From contig NZ_AP023032.1 in the NCBI RefSeq assembly GCF_019670105.1, positions 156,501-220,500 of the forward strand: 64,000 bases of DNA. Direction: 5' to 3'. The notes under the pieces are model-generated. The model was not told the origin of the DNA. It searched no databases and saw nothing but the letters and a program-made list of their open reading frames with translations. The DNA comes from Agarivorans albus (GTDB taxonomy: Bacteria; Pseudomonadota; Gammaproteobacteria; Enterobacterales; Celerinatantimonadaceae). Shown piece by piece: positions 7,993-18,590 of the stretch; the stretch's first letter is position 1; each line of letters starts with the position of its first letter. Made by a program: the position numbers and the translations under genes.

Positions 7993-10900
7993 ATGTTTAA
8001 CAGTTTGTTTTTTCAACGCTTAGTACAAATGCTTAAATCTAAATGGGCAATTACCTTGCTGGGTTTTTTGGCGCTGGCCTTTTTGATCTGGTTTGGCGGA
8101 CCATTGATTGCGATTGCAGGTGCCGAGCCTTTAGGTAGCGCCAGTGCTCGATGGTTCACCATCATTACGCTGGCATTAATCTGCATTATCTATCAGTTTT
8201 GGCAGCACGTTCGTAGCACTAAGCAAAATCAAGAAGCGGTGCAATCGTTACTAGATGGTCAAGATGAGCATGGCGATGACGAAGAAAGCCGCCGTGAGGT
8301 TGAAACCTTACGCGAGCGCGTAGTTACCGCTTTAGACGTACTTAAAAATTCAAGTTTGGCTAAGGGCCAAGGGGTATATCAGCTTCCTTGGTACATTATG
8401 ATCGGCCCTCCTGGCACTGGCAAAACAACCGCGCTGCAAAACTCAGGTTTAGAGTTTCCACTAAAAGACAAGCTAGGTGATGACCCATTAGCTGGTGTTG
8501 GTGGTACCCGCCATTGTGATTGGTGGTTTACTAACAAAGCGGTACTTATTGATACCGCCGGCCGCTATACCACCCAAGACAGCAACAGCGCTAAAGACTC
8601 TCGAGCTTGGTTAGGTTTTTTAGGCCTACTTAAAAAATACCGTACTAAACGTCCGATTAACGGCGCAATTGTTACCGTTAGCTTGGCTAGCCTAATTCAA
8701 CAAACTCGTACCGAACGCAACTTGCATGCGCGTGCGATTAAGCAACGTATTCAGGAGCTTAAGAACCAATTAGGTATGCAGTTCCCGGTTTATGTGGTGC
8801 TTACCAAAGCTGACTTGATTGCCGGCTTTAGTGAGTTTTTCGCCGACTTAAACGCTAACGAACGTGAGCAAATTTGGGGGATTACTTTCCCGCTTACTGC
8901 TGAGAATGCTGACACTGGCGTAGTGGGTTTATTTAATCGTGAATTCCACGGTCTTTTGAAACGCATTCAAACTCGCTTAAACGTTCGTTTACAGCAAGAG
9001 CGCGATATTGATAAGCGTACTTTAATGTACGAATTCCCTAAGCAAATGCATCTGTTGCAATCAAGCATTGATGATTTCTTAAAGGAAATATTCTCGCCAA
9101 ATGCCTTTGAAGAAGCGCCGATGTTGCGCGGTTTGTATATTGCGAGTGCTACCCAAGAGGGTAAACCGATTGACCGGGTTATGGCCGAAACCTCAAATGG
9201 CTTGGGTTTAGGGCAAGTACCGCTAAAACAGCAAGGTGGAGAAACTAAGGGCTACTTCATTAAGCGTTTGCTTGAAGACGTGATTTTCCCAGAAAAATTT
9301 GTTGGTTCGGTGAATCGTCACCACCAAAAACATTCAATGTGGACACGACGCATTGTTGCTGGCGGCTGTGTGGTTAGCTTACTTACCTGTAGTTTGCTGT
9401 GGTACAACAGTTACAGTTGGAACAAACAATTGGTTGATACCAGCGAAGCGGCTGTAGATCAGTATAAGGCCATTGTTAAACCTGGTTTGTCTACCGATAC
9501 CGACGTAATTACCTTGGTTCAGGCACTTAACGCTTTACGCGATTTACCGGCCGGCTTTAGCCAGCAATTGGTGAATGAAGATGTTCATCGCATGGGGCTT
9601 TATCAGGGTGAAAAAATTGGCCAACCGGCACAAATGGCCTATCAGCGAGCATTGCAAGGTTTCTTTGCTACCTACTTAACTGAGTCGCTTACTCATGAGC
9701 TGGCCGAGAACGAAGAATACCTCGAGTACCTCTACGAAACGCTTAAAACCTATTTGATGATTTACGATGCCGAGCACCGTGAAATTGAACAAATATATAG
9801 CTGGTTTGAGATTTTTTACGAGCGCCGTTTACCGGGTGAAATTAACCAAGGCCTTCGCCAAGACTTAATGGCTCATACTCGCAACCTGTTTGCTGAAGGA
9901 ATTAACCTTATCCCGGTTAATGACAACTCGATTGCTCAAGCGCGTAGCGTGTTAACCCGTATGCCTTTGGCCGAACGCGCCTATCAACGTTTACGTATAG
10001 AGTTTTTGTCTAGCCACGTAGCCGACTTTAGATTGAGTGATGTGTTTGGTCGCCAAGGCCGCCAAGTATTCATCCGCAATAGCGGTGAGCCGTTACATGA
10101 AGGCATTCCTGGCCTTTATACCTACAGCGGCTTCCACGGTTTGTTCCGCATTGAAAATAACCGCATTGTAAAACGCTTGATGGAAGACAGCTGGGTATAT
10201 GGCGACAGCTTATCGATAGATGAAGCAACCCGTGATGAAGTGGTTAAAGCGGTGAGTGAGCGTTACTTCCGAGATTACGTTTTTGAGTGGGAGCAATTGC
10301 TGGCCGACGTGCAACTTCGCCCTTACGCTTCAGCTAAAGATGGCGCAGTGCTAGCTAAGAACTTAACTGGCTCTGAGCGACCTCTGCAAAGCTTTATTCT
10401 GGCTGTACAGAAAGAGCTACGCCTTACCGAAGTGGCAATGAGTGACAACACTAAAATGGCCGGTGAAGTGGCTGGCAATGTTGCTGACGTTGCATTGAAA
10501 AATCAAAAAGCACGGATTAACCGTTTCTTACCAAACGATATGTCCAAGGCAAAATTAGCCTTACCTGGCGCAGAAGTAGAAGCAGAATTTGAAGACTTCT
10601 TGAACATTAGCGAAGCCGATCTAGAAGGCATGCATGTCTCTTTACTGCAACTACGTGACTATCTAGAAGTACTGTCTGAGTCAAACAACAAACGGGCTTA
10701 CACCAGTTTGATGGATGACAACAGCCAAGCTGCTGTTACTAGTGCGTTACGTCGCTCTCGCAAAGATTTACCGGCGCCGTTTTCAACCATGCTAGGCGAG
10801 CTCTCTAGCCAAACCTCTTCGTTGGCTAAACGTGGCGCTCAGGTACATGTTAATGCGATTTGGAAAGACAGTGTTTACAAAGAATATCGCGCAGCGATTC

Positions 10901-11532
10901 GTGGAAAGTATCCCTTTGATAGCAAAGCGGCTGATGAAGTTCGCCTAAAAGACTTTGGTCGCTTCTTTGGTTATGGCGGCACAATGGATACCTTCTTTGA
11001 GCGTTACTTGAAGTCTTCCGTTGATACCAGCAAACGTAACTGGAAGTTAGAGCGTTCGGTAGGCATCGACCCAGGCTCACTAAAAGTGTTCCAACAAGCT
11101 CGCCGTATTCGCGACGTATTTTTTGAGCCTGGCTCGCAAACGCCGCGGGTGGAGTTTGGCCTTAAGCCGCTTTACTTAGATGGCCACATTAATAACTTCC
11201 GGGTTGAGTTGGGCGAACAAGAATTGGTATATCGCCATGGTCCGCAGCGTACCTCTCACTTTATTTGGCCAACTGACTCTAGCCGTAGTACCCGTTTAGC
11301 TTTTGTACCGCCTAAATCGGGTCACTCTATTTCAGAGACTTACCCAGGGCATTGGGGCTTGTTCCGCATGCTTGATGGTTTAGCTAAGCAGCGCCCTGAC
11401 TCACGTAAAGATAACGTGTTGGATATTGAGTTCAAGGGTAACAAAGTGCAGTTGGAGTTGATTCCAACAACCGCTATGCACCCATTCTGGTCTAAAGACT
11501 TAGCGAGGTTCTCATGTCCAGTAACGCTGTAA
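7993..11532 (+). CDS. tssM: T6SS membrane protein TssM (IcmF)
   Basis: 1179 residues, typical of TssM. Two N-terminal membrane helices (about 18-43 and 53-70) precede a cytoplasmic NTPase domain with an intact Walker A, GPPGTGKTT (138-146), and a Walker B-like LIDTAG (185-190). A third helix near residue 450 (IVAGGCVVSLLTCSLLWY) leads to the large periplasmic domain that binds TssJ. Retention of Walker A suggests nucleotide binding is kept here, although some TssM proteins have lost it. The final 19 nt overlap the tagF start. Confidence 0.95.
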   Translation: MFNSLFFQRLVQMLKSKWAITLLGFLALAFLIWFGGPLIAIAGAEPLGSASARWFTIITLALICIIYQFWQHVRSTKQNQEAVQSLLDGQDEHGDDEESRREVETLRERVVTALDVLKNSSLAKGQGVYQLPWYIMIGPPGTGKTTALQNSGLEFPLKDKLGDDPLAGVGGTRHCDWWFTNKAVLIDTAGRYTTQDSNSAKDSRAWLGFLGLLKKYRTKRPINGAIVTVSLASLIQQTRTERNLHARAIKQRIQELKNQLGMQFPVYVVLTKADLIAGFSEFFADLNANEREQIWGITFPLTAENADTGVVGLFNREFHGLLKRIQTRLNVRLQQERDIDKRTLMYEFPKQMHLLQSSIDDFLKEIFSPNAFEEAPMLRGLYIASATQEGKPIDRVMAETSNGLGLGQVPLKQQGGETKGYFIKRLLEDVIFPEKFVGSVNRHHQKHSMWTRRIVAGGCVVSLLTCSLLWYNSYSWNKQLVDTSEAAVDQYKAIVKPGLSTDTDVITLVQALNALRDLPAGFSQQLVNEDVHRMGLYQGEKIGQPAQMAYQRALQGFFATYLTESLTHELAENEEYLEYLYETLKTYLMIYDAEHREIEQIYSWFEIFYERRLPGEINQGLRQDLMAHTRNLFAEGINLIPVNDNSIAQARSVLTRMPLAERAYQRLRIEFLSSHVADFRLSDVFGRQGRQVFIRNSGEPLHEGIPGLYTYSGFHGLFRIENNRIVKRLMEDSWVYGDSLSIDEATRDEVVKAVSERYFRDYVFEWEQLLADVQLRPYASAKDGAVLAKNLTGSERPLQSFILAVQKELRLTEVAMSDNTKMAGEVAGNVADVALKNQKARINRFLPNDMSKAKLALPGAEVEAEFEDFLNISEADLEGMHVSLLQLRDYLEVLSESNNKRAYTSLMDDNSQAAVTSALRRSRKDLPAPFSTMLGELSSQTSSLAKRGAQVHVNAIWKDSVYKEYRAAIRGKYPFDSKAADEVRLKDFGRFFGYGGTMDTFFERYLKSSVDTSKRNWKLERSVGIDPGSLKVFQQARRIRDVFFEPGSQTPRVEFGLKPLYLDGHINNFRVELGEQELVYRHGPQRTSHFIWPTDSSRSTRLAFVPPKSGHSISETYPGHWGLFRMLDGLAKQRPDSRKDNVLDIEFKGNKVQLELIPTTAMHPFWSKDLARFSCPVTL

Positions 11533-12200
11533 ATGGTTTTGGTTATTTTGGCAAAGTGCCAGCACGTGGTGACTTTATTCAAAGCCATTTACCGAGTGAT
11601 TTTGTTGCCAGCTGGAGTGAATGGTTGCAGGCCGTTATCGCGGTAAGCCGTGAGCAGCAAGGCGAGCGTTGGTTAGATTGCTACCTAACCAGTCCTATTT
11701 GGCACTTTGCTCTCTCCGCTGGGGTATGTGGTGAGTCTGCCATTGCTGGCACCTTAATGCCGAGTGTTGACCAAGTAGGCCGACACTTTTACTTCACTAT
11801 GGCCAAACCGATTAACCAAGTACCGGTTGATGTATGGCAGCAGCGTGAGTGGAGCGAGCTAAGTGAAGAAAAAGTATTAAAGCTGCTGGATGATGATACC
11901 GACGTAGTTCGCTGGGCAGAAAGCGTGGCAGAACTGGATTGGTTAGATGGCATCAAAGCCGCTAACCCATTGCTTAACCATGCTAAGCAGAGCGAGCAAT
12001 TAGTGTTGCAAAGTGAGCAGGCGATTAGCGCTGAACATTTACTGCATCAGCAATTACGTAAGCGTTTAGATCGTTACTGCATCTGGTGGACTAACGGCTC
12101 TGAGCTAGTTCCTGAGTGCAGTTTGGTGAGCGAAAGTTTGCCATTAGTGAGCCAATTTTCAGCCATGTTAGATGGTCAATGGGAGCAATGGGGATGGTAG
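11514..12200 (+). CDS. tagF: T6SS regulator TagF (ImpM/SciT family)
   Basis: 228 residues. The family signature is clear: GYFGKVPARGDF at the N-terminus, then SPIWHFALSAG and MPSVDQVGRHF. In Pseudomonas and Agrobacterium TagF represses the T6SS post-translationally, acting on or alongside the Fha protein. The gene starts inside the end of tssM and its stop overlaps the pppA start (ATGGTAG), so tssM-tagF-pppA are probably translationally coupled. In some genomes TagF and PppA are fused; here they are separate but overlapping. Confidence 0.92.
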   Translation: MSSNAVNGFGYFGKVPARGDFIQSHLPSDFVASWSEWLQAVIAVSREQQGERWLDCYLTSPIWHFALSAGVCGESAIAGTLMPSVDQVGRHFYFTMAKPINQVPVDVWQQREWSELSEEKVLKLLDDDTDVVRWAESVAELDWLDGIKAANPLLNHAKQSEQLVLQSEQAISAEHLLHQQLRKRLDRYCIWWTNGSELVPECSLVSESLPLVSQFSAMLDGQWEQWGW

Positions 12201-13018
12201 CTAGTCCAACTCTGATGGATGGATTTTTTGTTAGTTTTGCGCAAACCCATCCTGGCAAGGTTCGCCCTTACAACGAAGATGCAGTGCTTGATTTACGTGA
12301 AGAAGGCGTATGGGTAGTAGCCGACGGCATGGGTGGACATGCAGCGGGTGATGTTGCTAGCCAAATGGTGATTGATAGTGTGAAGCAGTGTGTTGAGCAA
12401 ACCCCAGCAGCCAGCTTAAGCATCGATTGTTTACGTAAGGCCTTGTTGCAAGCTAACCAGCAAATCATCAATTTTTCGCAGCAACACCTCGATGGAAAAA
12501 CCGCTGGCAGTACCGCTGTTTTACTGCATGTGCGCGATGGTTTTTATCATTGCTTGTGGGTGGGTGATAGCCGTATCTACTTGATGCGCCAAAATCATTT
12601 ACAGCGTAAAACCCGCGATCATAGCCAAGTAATGGACATGGTGGAGCAGGGGTTAATCCCTGAGTCTGAAGCGGAAGATCATCCTCTTTCAAATGTTATT
12701 ACTCGCGCCATTGGCGTAAGTGATGAACTCACCGTTGACCAAAATTCTGGTCAGCTATTGCCTGGCGACCAGTTTTTATTGTGCTCAGACGGTTTAACTA
12801 AAGAGCTTAACGACACCGATTTAGCCATGTGCATGCAAGCAAATAGCGTCTCTGATATTGGCTTGGCTTTAATGCATTCAGCACTGGTAAAAGGCGCTAG
12901 CGATAACGTGAGCTGTGTACTGGTTAAGGTGAGCCAAAGCGATGCTGATAGCGAAGAAGAGCATTGTGATGACACCGTGCCGGTGTTTTTTAATCGTCGT
13001 AATTCGGTGAGAGGCTAA
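12194..13018 (+). CDS. pppA: T6SS PP2C-family protein phosphatase PppA
   Basis: Metal-dependent Ser/Thr phosphatase of 274 residues from the ATG at 12194. PP2C motifs in order are VRPYNEDA, VADGMGGHAAGD, WVGDSRIYL, CSDGLTKEL and SDNVSCVLV; the metal-binding Asp residues are all present. It should remove phosphate from the FHA protein and so oppose the divergently encoded PpkA kinase. An upstream in-frame ATG at 12116 lies inside tagF and would add residues outside the domain. The 12194 start overlaps the tagF stop. An ATG at 12215 is also possible. Confidence 0.9.
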   Translation: MVASPTLMDGFFVSFAQTHPGKVRPYNEDAVLDLREEGVWVVADGMGGHAAGDVASQMVIDSVKQCVEQTPAASLSIDCLRKALLQANQQIINFSQQHLDGKTAGSTAVLLHVRDGFYHCLWVGDSRIYLMRQNHLQRKTRDHSQVMDMVEQGLIPESEAEDHPLSNVITRAIGVSDELTVDQNSGQLLPGDQFLLCSDGLTKELNDTDLAMCMQANSVSDIGLALMHSALVKGASDNVSCVLVKVSQSDADSEEEHCDDTVPVFFNRRNSVRG

Positions 13019-13022
13019 GCGA

Positions 13023-14132
13023 ATGTTTCAAGAATTGTCTGATATTGATTTTGAAAAACTTGCACAGCCTGTGTCAGAAGACTTACCAACCGGTGAAGAC
13101 CCACGTTTAGATGCGTCACCTTTATCTACGTATTTTACCCTCAAAGATGTGCGTAATACGGCTCGCGCCGCGGAACGTAATGCTTTGGTGGATAACGAAC
13201 CCTTACTTAGCTTTGCTAATGAGTGGGACCCGATTATCAATCAAGTACCTGAAGTACTGGTTGAAAGCTGTAAAGACTTAGAGTTAGCGGCTTGGTTAAT
13301 CGAAGGTTTAGTGCGCCGCAAAGGCTTTAAAGGCTTACGCCAAGGCTTTGATATTGCCCGCACCTTAATTGAAAACCATTGGGAACATTTATATCCAAGC
13401 CCTGATGAAGATGGCTTAGTGACACGTGTTGCTCCGTTAGTTGGCCTAAACGGCTACGACGGCGAAGGCACTCTGTTAATGCCAATTGCCTGCGTGCCAC
13501 TCACTGACCTAATCGAAGAGCAGCCGTATTCGCTGTGGGAGTTTGAACAAGCCAGTGAAGTTGAGCGTTTAGAAGAAACTAAGCGCAACCAGCGCCATGC
13601 TTCTGGCGCAGTAAAGCTTGAAGACATCACCCTCACAGTAAAAGCCACCAGTACCGCGTTTTTCACAGAATTACTGCAAGACATTGAAGCGGCTTCTCAA
13701 GCCTATTTGCAGTTATCTGCAGCAATGGATGAAGCGGTGGGTGAGCCACAACCTAGTTCGCACATAGTTAAGCGTTTAACCGATTGCATGGAGGCAGTGC
13801 GTTACTTGGCTGCCGACAAACTTAGCGCGGTTGAGCTTGAAACGGTAACTGAAGAAACACTAACAGAATCTGATGAACAGTCCGGTGAGGCAGTGCCAGA
13901 AGGACCCAGTAATCAACTAAGAAATCGCGCAGACGCGATCCAACAACTCGGCAAGATTGCTGAGTTCTTTAAGCAAACCGAGCCTCACTCGCCAATGGCT
14001 TATGCCATTGAACAAGTGGTTCGTTGGAGTGGAATGAGCTTGCCAGATCTATTGCAAGAACTGATTTCTGACAACGATGCTCGGACCGGTTATTTCCGAT
14101 TGACTGGTATTTCATCGGAATCACAGGACTAA
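13023..14132 (+). CDS. tssA: T6SS cap/baseplate protein TssA
   Basis: 369 residues with an N-terminal ImpA_N domain, including [11 protein letters not shown] and [20 protein letters not shown] variable acidic linker follows, and a short C-terminal domain ends in a [13 protein letters not shown]-type helix. TssA recruits baseplate and sheath components and caps the growing tail. The C-terminus is of the short class rather than the long VasJ type. It starts 4 nt after pppA ends. Confidence 0.88.
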   Translation: MFQELSDIDFEKLAQPVSEDLPTGEDPRLDASPLSTYFTLKDVRNTARAAERNALVDNEPLLSFANEWDPIINQVPEVLVESCKDLELAAWLIEGLVRRKGFKGLRQGFDIARTLIENHWEHLYPSPDEDGLVTRVAPLVGLNGYDGEGTLLMPIACVPLTDLIEEQPYSLWEFEQASEVERLEETKRNQRHASGAVKLEDITLTVKATSTAFFTELLQDIEAASQAYLQLSAAMDEAVGEPQPSSHIVKRLTDCMEAVRYLAADKLSAVELETVTEETLTESDEQSGEAVPEGPSNQLRNRADAIQQLGKIAEFFKQTEPHSPMAYAIEQVVRWSGMSLPDLLQELISDNDARTGYFRLTGISSESQD

Positions 14133-14179
14133 CGTGGTGCTTAGCGCTCTGCGTGTTAATCAAGAACAAGGAGATTGAT

Positions 14180-14695
14180 ATGGACAGTATCCACGGCAAG
14201 TTGTCTCGGGTACGCAAGCCACGAGTTCACATCACTTATGATGTAGAAACTGAAGGGGCTGCAGTTAAAAAGGAACTACCTTTTGTAGTAGGTGTTATGG
14301 GCGACTTTGCGGGTGACAACACCGCAGCCTTAAAGCCACTAAAAGACCGTCGTTTTATCCAAATTGACCGTGATAACTTCGATGACGTACTTAAGCGCAT
14401 GAATCCTAAACTGGAATTTAAAGTTGATAACAAGCTGGCTGATGATGATTCACAAATGTCAGTAGCGCTTGAGTTCAGCTCAATGAAAGATTTTGATCCA
14501 GCAGCGGTAGTTAACCAAGTTGAGCCATTACGTAAGTTAATGGACACCCGTAATAAACTACGTGACTTAATGACTAAGGTTGACCGCTCAGAAGATCTGG
14601 AAAACATCTTAGAAGAAGTGCTTAACAATACTGATTCTCTGCAGAAGCTAAAAGGTGAGCTTGAAAAAGAACCTAGTGCGGAGGGGTCAGAATGA
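14180..14695 (+). CDS. tssB: T6SS contractile sheath small subunit TssB
   Basis: 171 residues. The family sequence is obvious: [25 protein letters not shown], and [19 protein letters not shown]. It co-assembles with TssC into the contractile sheath. The ATG at 14180 is chosen because AAGGAG lies 6 nt upstream and homologs start near here. An in-frame ATG at 14153 would add nine residues with no binding site of its own. The end overlaps tssC by 4 nt, as expected for stoichiometric partners. Confidence 0.95.
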   Translation: MDSIHGKLSRVRKPRVHITYDVETEGAAVKKELPFVVGVMGDFAGDNTAALKPLKDRRFIQIDRDNFDDVLKRMNPKLEFKVDNKLADDDSQMSVALEFSSMKDFDPAAVVNQVEPLRKLMDTRNKLRDLMTKVDRSEDLENILEEVLNNTDSLQKLKGELEKEPSAEGSE

Positions 14696-16185
14696 GCGTA
14701 GAAAGCCAAACTACTCTAGATCCAAGTGTTGAAGAAGCACAAGGTTCAATTTTAGAACAAGCGATTGGTGCCACTAAGCAAACAGATAGTTCTCGTTCAG
14801 AAGAATTATTACGTACGCTTACCGATGAAGCGTTAAAAGGAACAGTGAGTTGGAACAAAAACTTAACTGTAACTTTTAGAGAAGCCATTGCTGGTATTGA
14901 TGAGCTAATTTCTAAGCAGCTTGCTGAAGTGATGCACCACGAAAGCTTTCAAAAGCTAGAAGGCTCTTGGCGTGGTCTTAACTACTTGGTGATGAACTCT
15001 GAAACCAGCCAAACACTTAAGATCCGTGTGCTTAGCATGAGTAAAAAAGAGCTGCACAAAGATTTAAGTAAAGCGGTTGAGTTTGACCAAAGCCAGATCT
15101 TCAAAAAAGTGTACGAATCTGAATTTGGCACGCCAGGCGGCGAACCTTATGGTGCCTTGGTGGGCGATTACGAATTTACCAATCACCCAGAAGACATTGA
15201 ATCGTTAAGCTTAATGTCGAACGTTGCTGCCGCTGGTTTTGCGCCGTTCTTATCAGCTTCTTCGCCAGCCTTGTTTGGTTTTGATAACTGGACAGAACTT
15301 AGTAAGCCTCGTGATTTAGAAAAAGTATTTGAGTCTCTTGAATACACTAAATGGCGTTCATTCCGCGAAAGCGATGATTCACGCTTTGTAACCTTAGCGA
15401 TGCCTCGTGTATTAGCACGTTTACCTTACGGTGAAGCAACTACACCAATTGAAGAGTTCAACTACGAAGAATTCGAAGTTGATCAGCAAACCGGTATGGC
15501 ACAAACCACCGAGCACGACGAGTACTGTTGGATGAATGCTTCTTACGTACTGGGTGTACGTATGACTGAGGCCTTCGCTAAATATGGTTTCTGTACGGCA
15601 ATTCGCGGCGCTGAAGGTGGCGGTAAAGTTGAAAACTTACCTTCTCACCTATTTGTATCTGACGACGGTGACCCAGATCTTAAGTGTCCTACCGAAATTG
15701 GTATTACCGACCGTCGCGAAGCAGAGCTTAGCAAGTTAGGTTTCTTACCGCTTTGTCACTACAAGAATACTGATTACGCGGTGTTCTTTGGTTCGCAGAC
15801 TTGTCAAAAACCGAAGAAATACGATAACCCAGATGCAACAGCAAATGCGGCTATCTCATCTCGCCTGCCTTACATGATGGCCACCTCTCGTTTTGCCCAT
15901 TACCTAAAAGTAATGGCGCGCGACAAGATTGGTAGCTTTATGGAAGCCGAAGACGTTGAAAACTGGCTTAACCGCTGGATTCTTAATTACGTGAATGCTT
16001 CTGAGGGCGGCGGTCAAGAAATCCGAGCTAAATACCCATTGGCTGACGCCAAAGTTCAAGTAAAAGAGATTCCGGGTGCGCCTGGTTCGTACAACGCAGT
16101 TGCGTGGTTACGTCCTTGGTTACAAATGGAAGAACTGACTACTTCACTGCGCTTAGTCGCAAAAATCCCTGAAATCGGCGGATAA
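14692..16185 (+). CDS. tssC: T6SS contractile sheath large subunit TssC
   Basis: 497 residues, the standard TssC/VipB/ImpC length. Conserved segments include [64 protein letters not shown] and the C-terminal [14 protein letters not shown]. It is overlapped at its start by tssB. A second, diverged paralog follows directly. Confidence 0.96.
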   Translation: MSVESQTTLDPSVEEAQGSILEQAIGATKQTDSSRSEELLRTLTDEALKGTVSWNKNLTVTFREAIAGIDELISKQLAEVMHHESFQKLEGSWRGLNYLVMNSETSQTLKIRVLSMSKKELHKDLSKAVEFDQSQIFKKVYESEFGTPGGEPYGALVGDYEFTNHPEDIESLSLMSNVAAAGFAPFLSASSPALFGFDNWTELSKPRDLEKVFESLEYTKWRSFRESDDSRFVTLAMPRVLARLPYGEATTPIEEFNYEEFEVDQQTGMAQTTEHDEYCWMNASYVLGVRMTEAFAKYGFCTAIRGAEGGGKVENLPSHLFVSDDGDPDLKCPTEIGITDRREAELSKLGFLPLCHYKNTDYAVFFGSQTCQKPKKYDNPDATANAAISSRLPYMMATSRFAHYLKVMARDKIGSFMEAEDVENWLNRWILNYVNASEGGGQEIRAKYPLADAKVQVKEIPGAPGSYNAVAWLRPWLQMEELTTSLRLVAKIPEIGG

Positions 16186-16192
16186 CTAGATT

Positions 16193-16210
16193 GCGGGTCG
16201 CAAGGCCCGC
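16193..16210 (+). promoter_or_regulatory. Stable GNRA-loop hairpin between the two tssC genes
   Basis: GCGGGTC-GCAA-GGCCCGC forms a 7-bp stem (one G-U pair) closed by a GCAA tetraloop. It begins 8 nt after the tssC stop and ends 9 nt before the next start codon. No T-run follows, so it does not look like a terminator. It could protect the upstream mRNA end or limit ribosome loading on the second gene, which has no clear Shine-Dalgarno sequence. Confidence 0.55.
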
Positions 16211-16219
16211 CTTATTACT

Positions 16220-17776
16220 ATGACCATGAGCCAAACTTTACCACCACTGAGTTTTGTGGATAGCCAGAGCCTGCATCAAGTTGAGTTAGATACTCAACAT
16301 GTTGATGTGGATTGGTGTGCCCAGAGCCAAGTGGTGGATAAGTTTTTAGCGGCAGAAGACGCCTATCTAGCACTGCGAATTTGGTTAGAACGTGACAATC
16401 AACAGTATGACGCGGCCTGGACGGCGGAAACCCTAAGGCCGATTTTGCTGCGTGCCATTCGTGACATTGATGAGCGTTTAAATGACCAAGTGAACGCGAT
16501 TATTCACCATCAACGGTTTCAGGACTTAGAAGCCAGTTGGCGCGGGGTGAAATACCTTACAGAGCATTCAGGTACTCAAGATCACAGCCTGGTTGCCAAG
16601 GTTAAGTTAATTAGCCTTAACTGGCGCGAGCTTTGCCGCGATGTATCACGTGCCATCGAGTTTGATCAAAGTGAACTGTTCAAGCTTATTTATACCAATG
16701 AGTTCAACATGCCGGGCGGTGAGCCCTTTGGCATGATTGTGGGTGACTACCAAATCTCGCACAAAGCCAAACGTGGCATGCCTACTAACGACATTGATGC
16801 GCTGCGGGCAATTAGCCATGCAGCAGCTGCCGCGTTTGCGCCTTTTGTAACTGGCGCTGCGCCATCAATGTTTGGTGTCGATTTCTTCAGTGAGCTGGCA
16901 TCAGTTCGAGATATTAGTGCGCAGTTTTCGCAAGCTGAATACATCAATTGGCGCAAGCTGCGTAGCCAAGAAGACTCCCGCTTTTTAGGCATTACCGCGC
17001 CCAATATTCTAATGCGTGAGCCCTATCAACAAGATGGCCGTCGCCAAGAAGGCTTTATGTTTGTTGAGCAAGTTAACGATGCCGAAGGTGACTACCTATG
17101 GGGCAACGCCGCATATGGTGTTGCTGCCGTGGCCTTACGTGCTTTTAAAGAATCTGGCTGGTTTAGCCAAATTCGTGGCTTGCAGCCAGGCCAATACAAG
17201 CATGGTTTGGTATTCGATTTACCCAGTTCTCGCTTTAAGTTTTCGCGCCATATGCGCTCGGCTAAGCCCTCGGTGAATTTGCAAGTTGGCGACCGTTTAG
17301 AGAAGCAATTGTCTGACAGCGGTTTTATCCCTGTGTCTACAGTTCCGCATACAGAACACCTAGTTTTGTATAGCAATGCCTCCGTCAACTTACCGAAAAA
17401 CTACGACAGTTTATCGGTAGCGGTAAATGCGCGCTTATCGTCGATGTTGCAATACGTATTGTGTGTTTCTCGCTTTGCTCACTACTTAAAAGTGATGGGG
17501 CGAGATCGAGTCGGTTCATTTGATAACGCTAACTTGATTGAGCGTGACCTGCAAAGTTGGTTGCATGCTTACACCACCGCCTCTGATGAAGCCTCCGACG
17601 AGATTCGAGCGCGTTATCCGCTAAACGAAGCCAAGATTCAAGTTAAAGAACAAGCCGGTAAGCCCGGCCATTATTACTCCATTATCCATTTGCGTCCGCA
17701 CTTTCAGCTCGACCAAATGATCTCCAGTATTCGCCTGATAACTGAGTTATCTCCAAGCTATAACCAAGCAGGATAA
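16220..17776 (+). CDS. Second TssC-family sheath paralog (ImpD/TssC40-like)
   Basis: 518 residues of the same EvpB/TssC family as the preceding gene. Shared landmarks include [60 protein letters not shown] and IRARYPLNEAKIQVKE. It is clearly diverged and carries a longer N-terminus of about 90 residues. The impB-impC-impD-impE order is known from Rhizobium, and Agrobacterium has a tssC pair (tssC41/tssC40). Its role, whether a minor sheath component or a baseplate-proximal adaptor, is not settled by sequence. Translation signals are weak, with no clear Shine-Dalgarno sequence and a hairpin just upstream. Confidence 0.9.
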   Translation: MTMSQTLPPLSFVDSQSLHQVELDTQHVDVDWCAQSQVVDKFLAAEDAYLALRIWLERDNQQYDAAWTAETLRPILLRAIRDIDERLNDQVNAIIHHQRFQDLEASWRGVKYLTEHSGTQDHSLVAKVKLISLNWRELCRDVSRAIEFDQSELFKLIYTNEFNMPGGEPFGMIVGDYQISHKAKRGMPTNDIDALRAISHAAAAAFAPFVTGAAPSMFGVDFFSELASVRDISAQFSQAEYINWRKLRSQEDSRFLGITAPNILMREPYQQDGRRQEGFMFVEQVNDAEGDYLWGNAAYGVAAVALRAFKESGWFSQIRGLQPGQYKHGLVFDLPSSRFKFSRHMRSAKPSVNLQVGDRLEKQLSDSGFIPVSTVPHTEHLVLYSNASVNLPKNYDSLSVAVNARLSSMLQYVLCVSRFAHYLKVMGRDRVGSFDNANLIERDLQSWLHAYTTASDEASDEIRARYPLNEAKIQVKEQAGKPGHYYSIIHLRPHFQLDQMISSIRLITELSPSYNQAG

Positions 17777-17780
17777 ACAG

Positions 17781-18590
17781 ATGCAACAACAAATAAAGCA
17801 GTTGATTCAACAAGGACAATTAAGTGAAGCAATCGCCCAAACCATTGCCCACCTAAAAGTGATGCCTAAGGACTTAGATACACGCAGCAGTTTTATTGAA
17901 TTGTTATGTATTGATGGCCAGCTAGAGCGTGCTGATCAGCAGTTGGACTTGTTGGTTAAGCAGCATCCACAGTGTGTTCCTGGTGCTTTAAACATGCGCC
18001 AGCTAGTGCATGCCGCGCAATCGCGGGTAGATTTTGCTGCTGGTGGAGATACCGCAAGCTTGGTGACGGGCGCGTCGCAAACTTTAGCGCCTTTGGTGGA
18101 AGTGCGCTTGGCACAGTTAAGTGACAACAAAACTGAGTTTGAACAAGCTGCTCAGCAACTAGAAAGCTTACGCCAATCAGCTGAAGTAGAGATTAACGGT
18201 AAAAACTGTAACGAGCTGCGTGATTTAGATGACAGCTTAGCGGGTTACCTAGAAGTATTTGGCTCTAATGGTTTGTATTACTTTGTGCCGTTTTCTGACA
18301 TCACTTGGTTAAAACTACTGCCCGAAACCACCTTGTTTGAGCACATTTGGCGCCGCGCCGAGTTAGACATTAAAGATGGCCCTTCAGGCGAAGTGTTCTT
18401 GCCAATGACCTATGTAAACAGCCAAAGCGATGCAGAAAAGCTGGGTAGAGAAACCGATTGGCAAGCCATTTTAGGCTCTGAGTTTTACCAAGGACGAGGG
18501 CAAAAAATGTGGTTAGTAAATGATGACGCATTAGCTGTTTCTCAGTTGGAATCGTTCTCTGTAGAAACAGCCACCGAGGCTGCTGAGTAA
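17781..18590 (+). CDS. tagJ: T6SS accessory protein TagJ (ImpE family)
   Basis: 269 residues. A TPR-like helical N-terminus (LIQQGQLSEAIAQTI, GQLERADQQLDLL) precedes the ImpE-type C-terminal domain with LAGYLEVFGSNGLYYFVPF and VFLPMTYVNS. TagJ binds the sheath protein TssB in Pseudomonas and is found in clusters with impD-like genes. It lies 4 nt after the second tssC and overlaps the tssE start by 1 nt. Confidence 0.88.
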   Translation: MQQQIKQLIQQGQLSEAIAQTIAHLKVMPKDLDTRSSFIELLCIDGQLERADQQLDLLVKQHPQCVPGALNMRQLVHAAQSRVDFAAGGDTASLVTGASQTLAPLVEVRLAQLSDNKTEFEQAAQQLESLRQSAEVEINGKNCNELRDLDDSLAGYLEVFGSNGLYYFVPFSDITWLKLLPETTLFEHIWRRAELDIKDGPSGEVFLPMTYVNSQSDAEKLGRETDWQAILGSEFYQGRGQKMWLVNDDALAVSQLESFSVETATEAAE

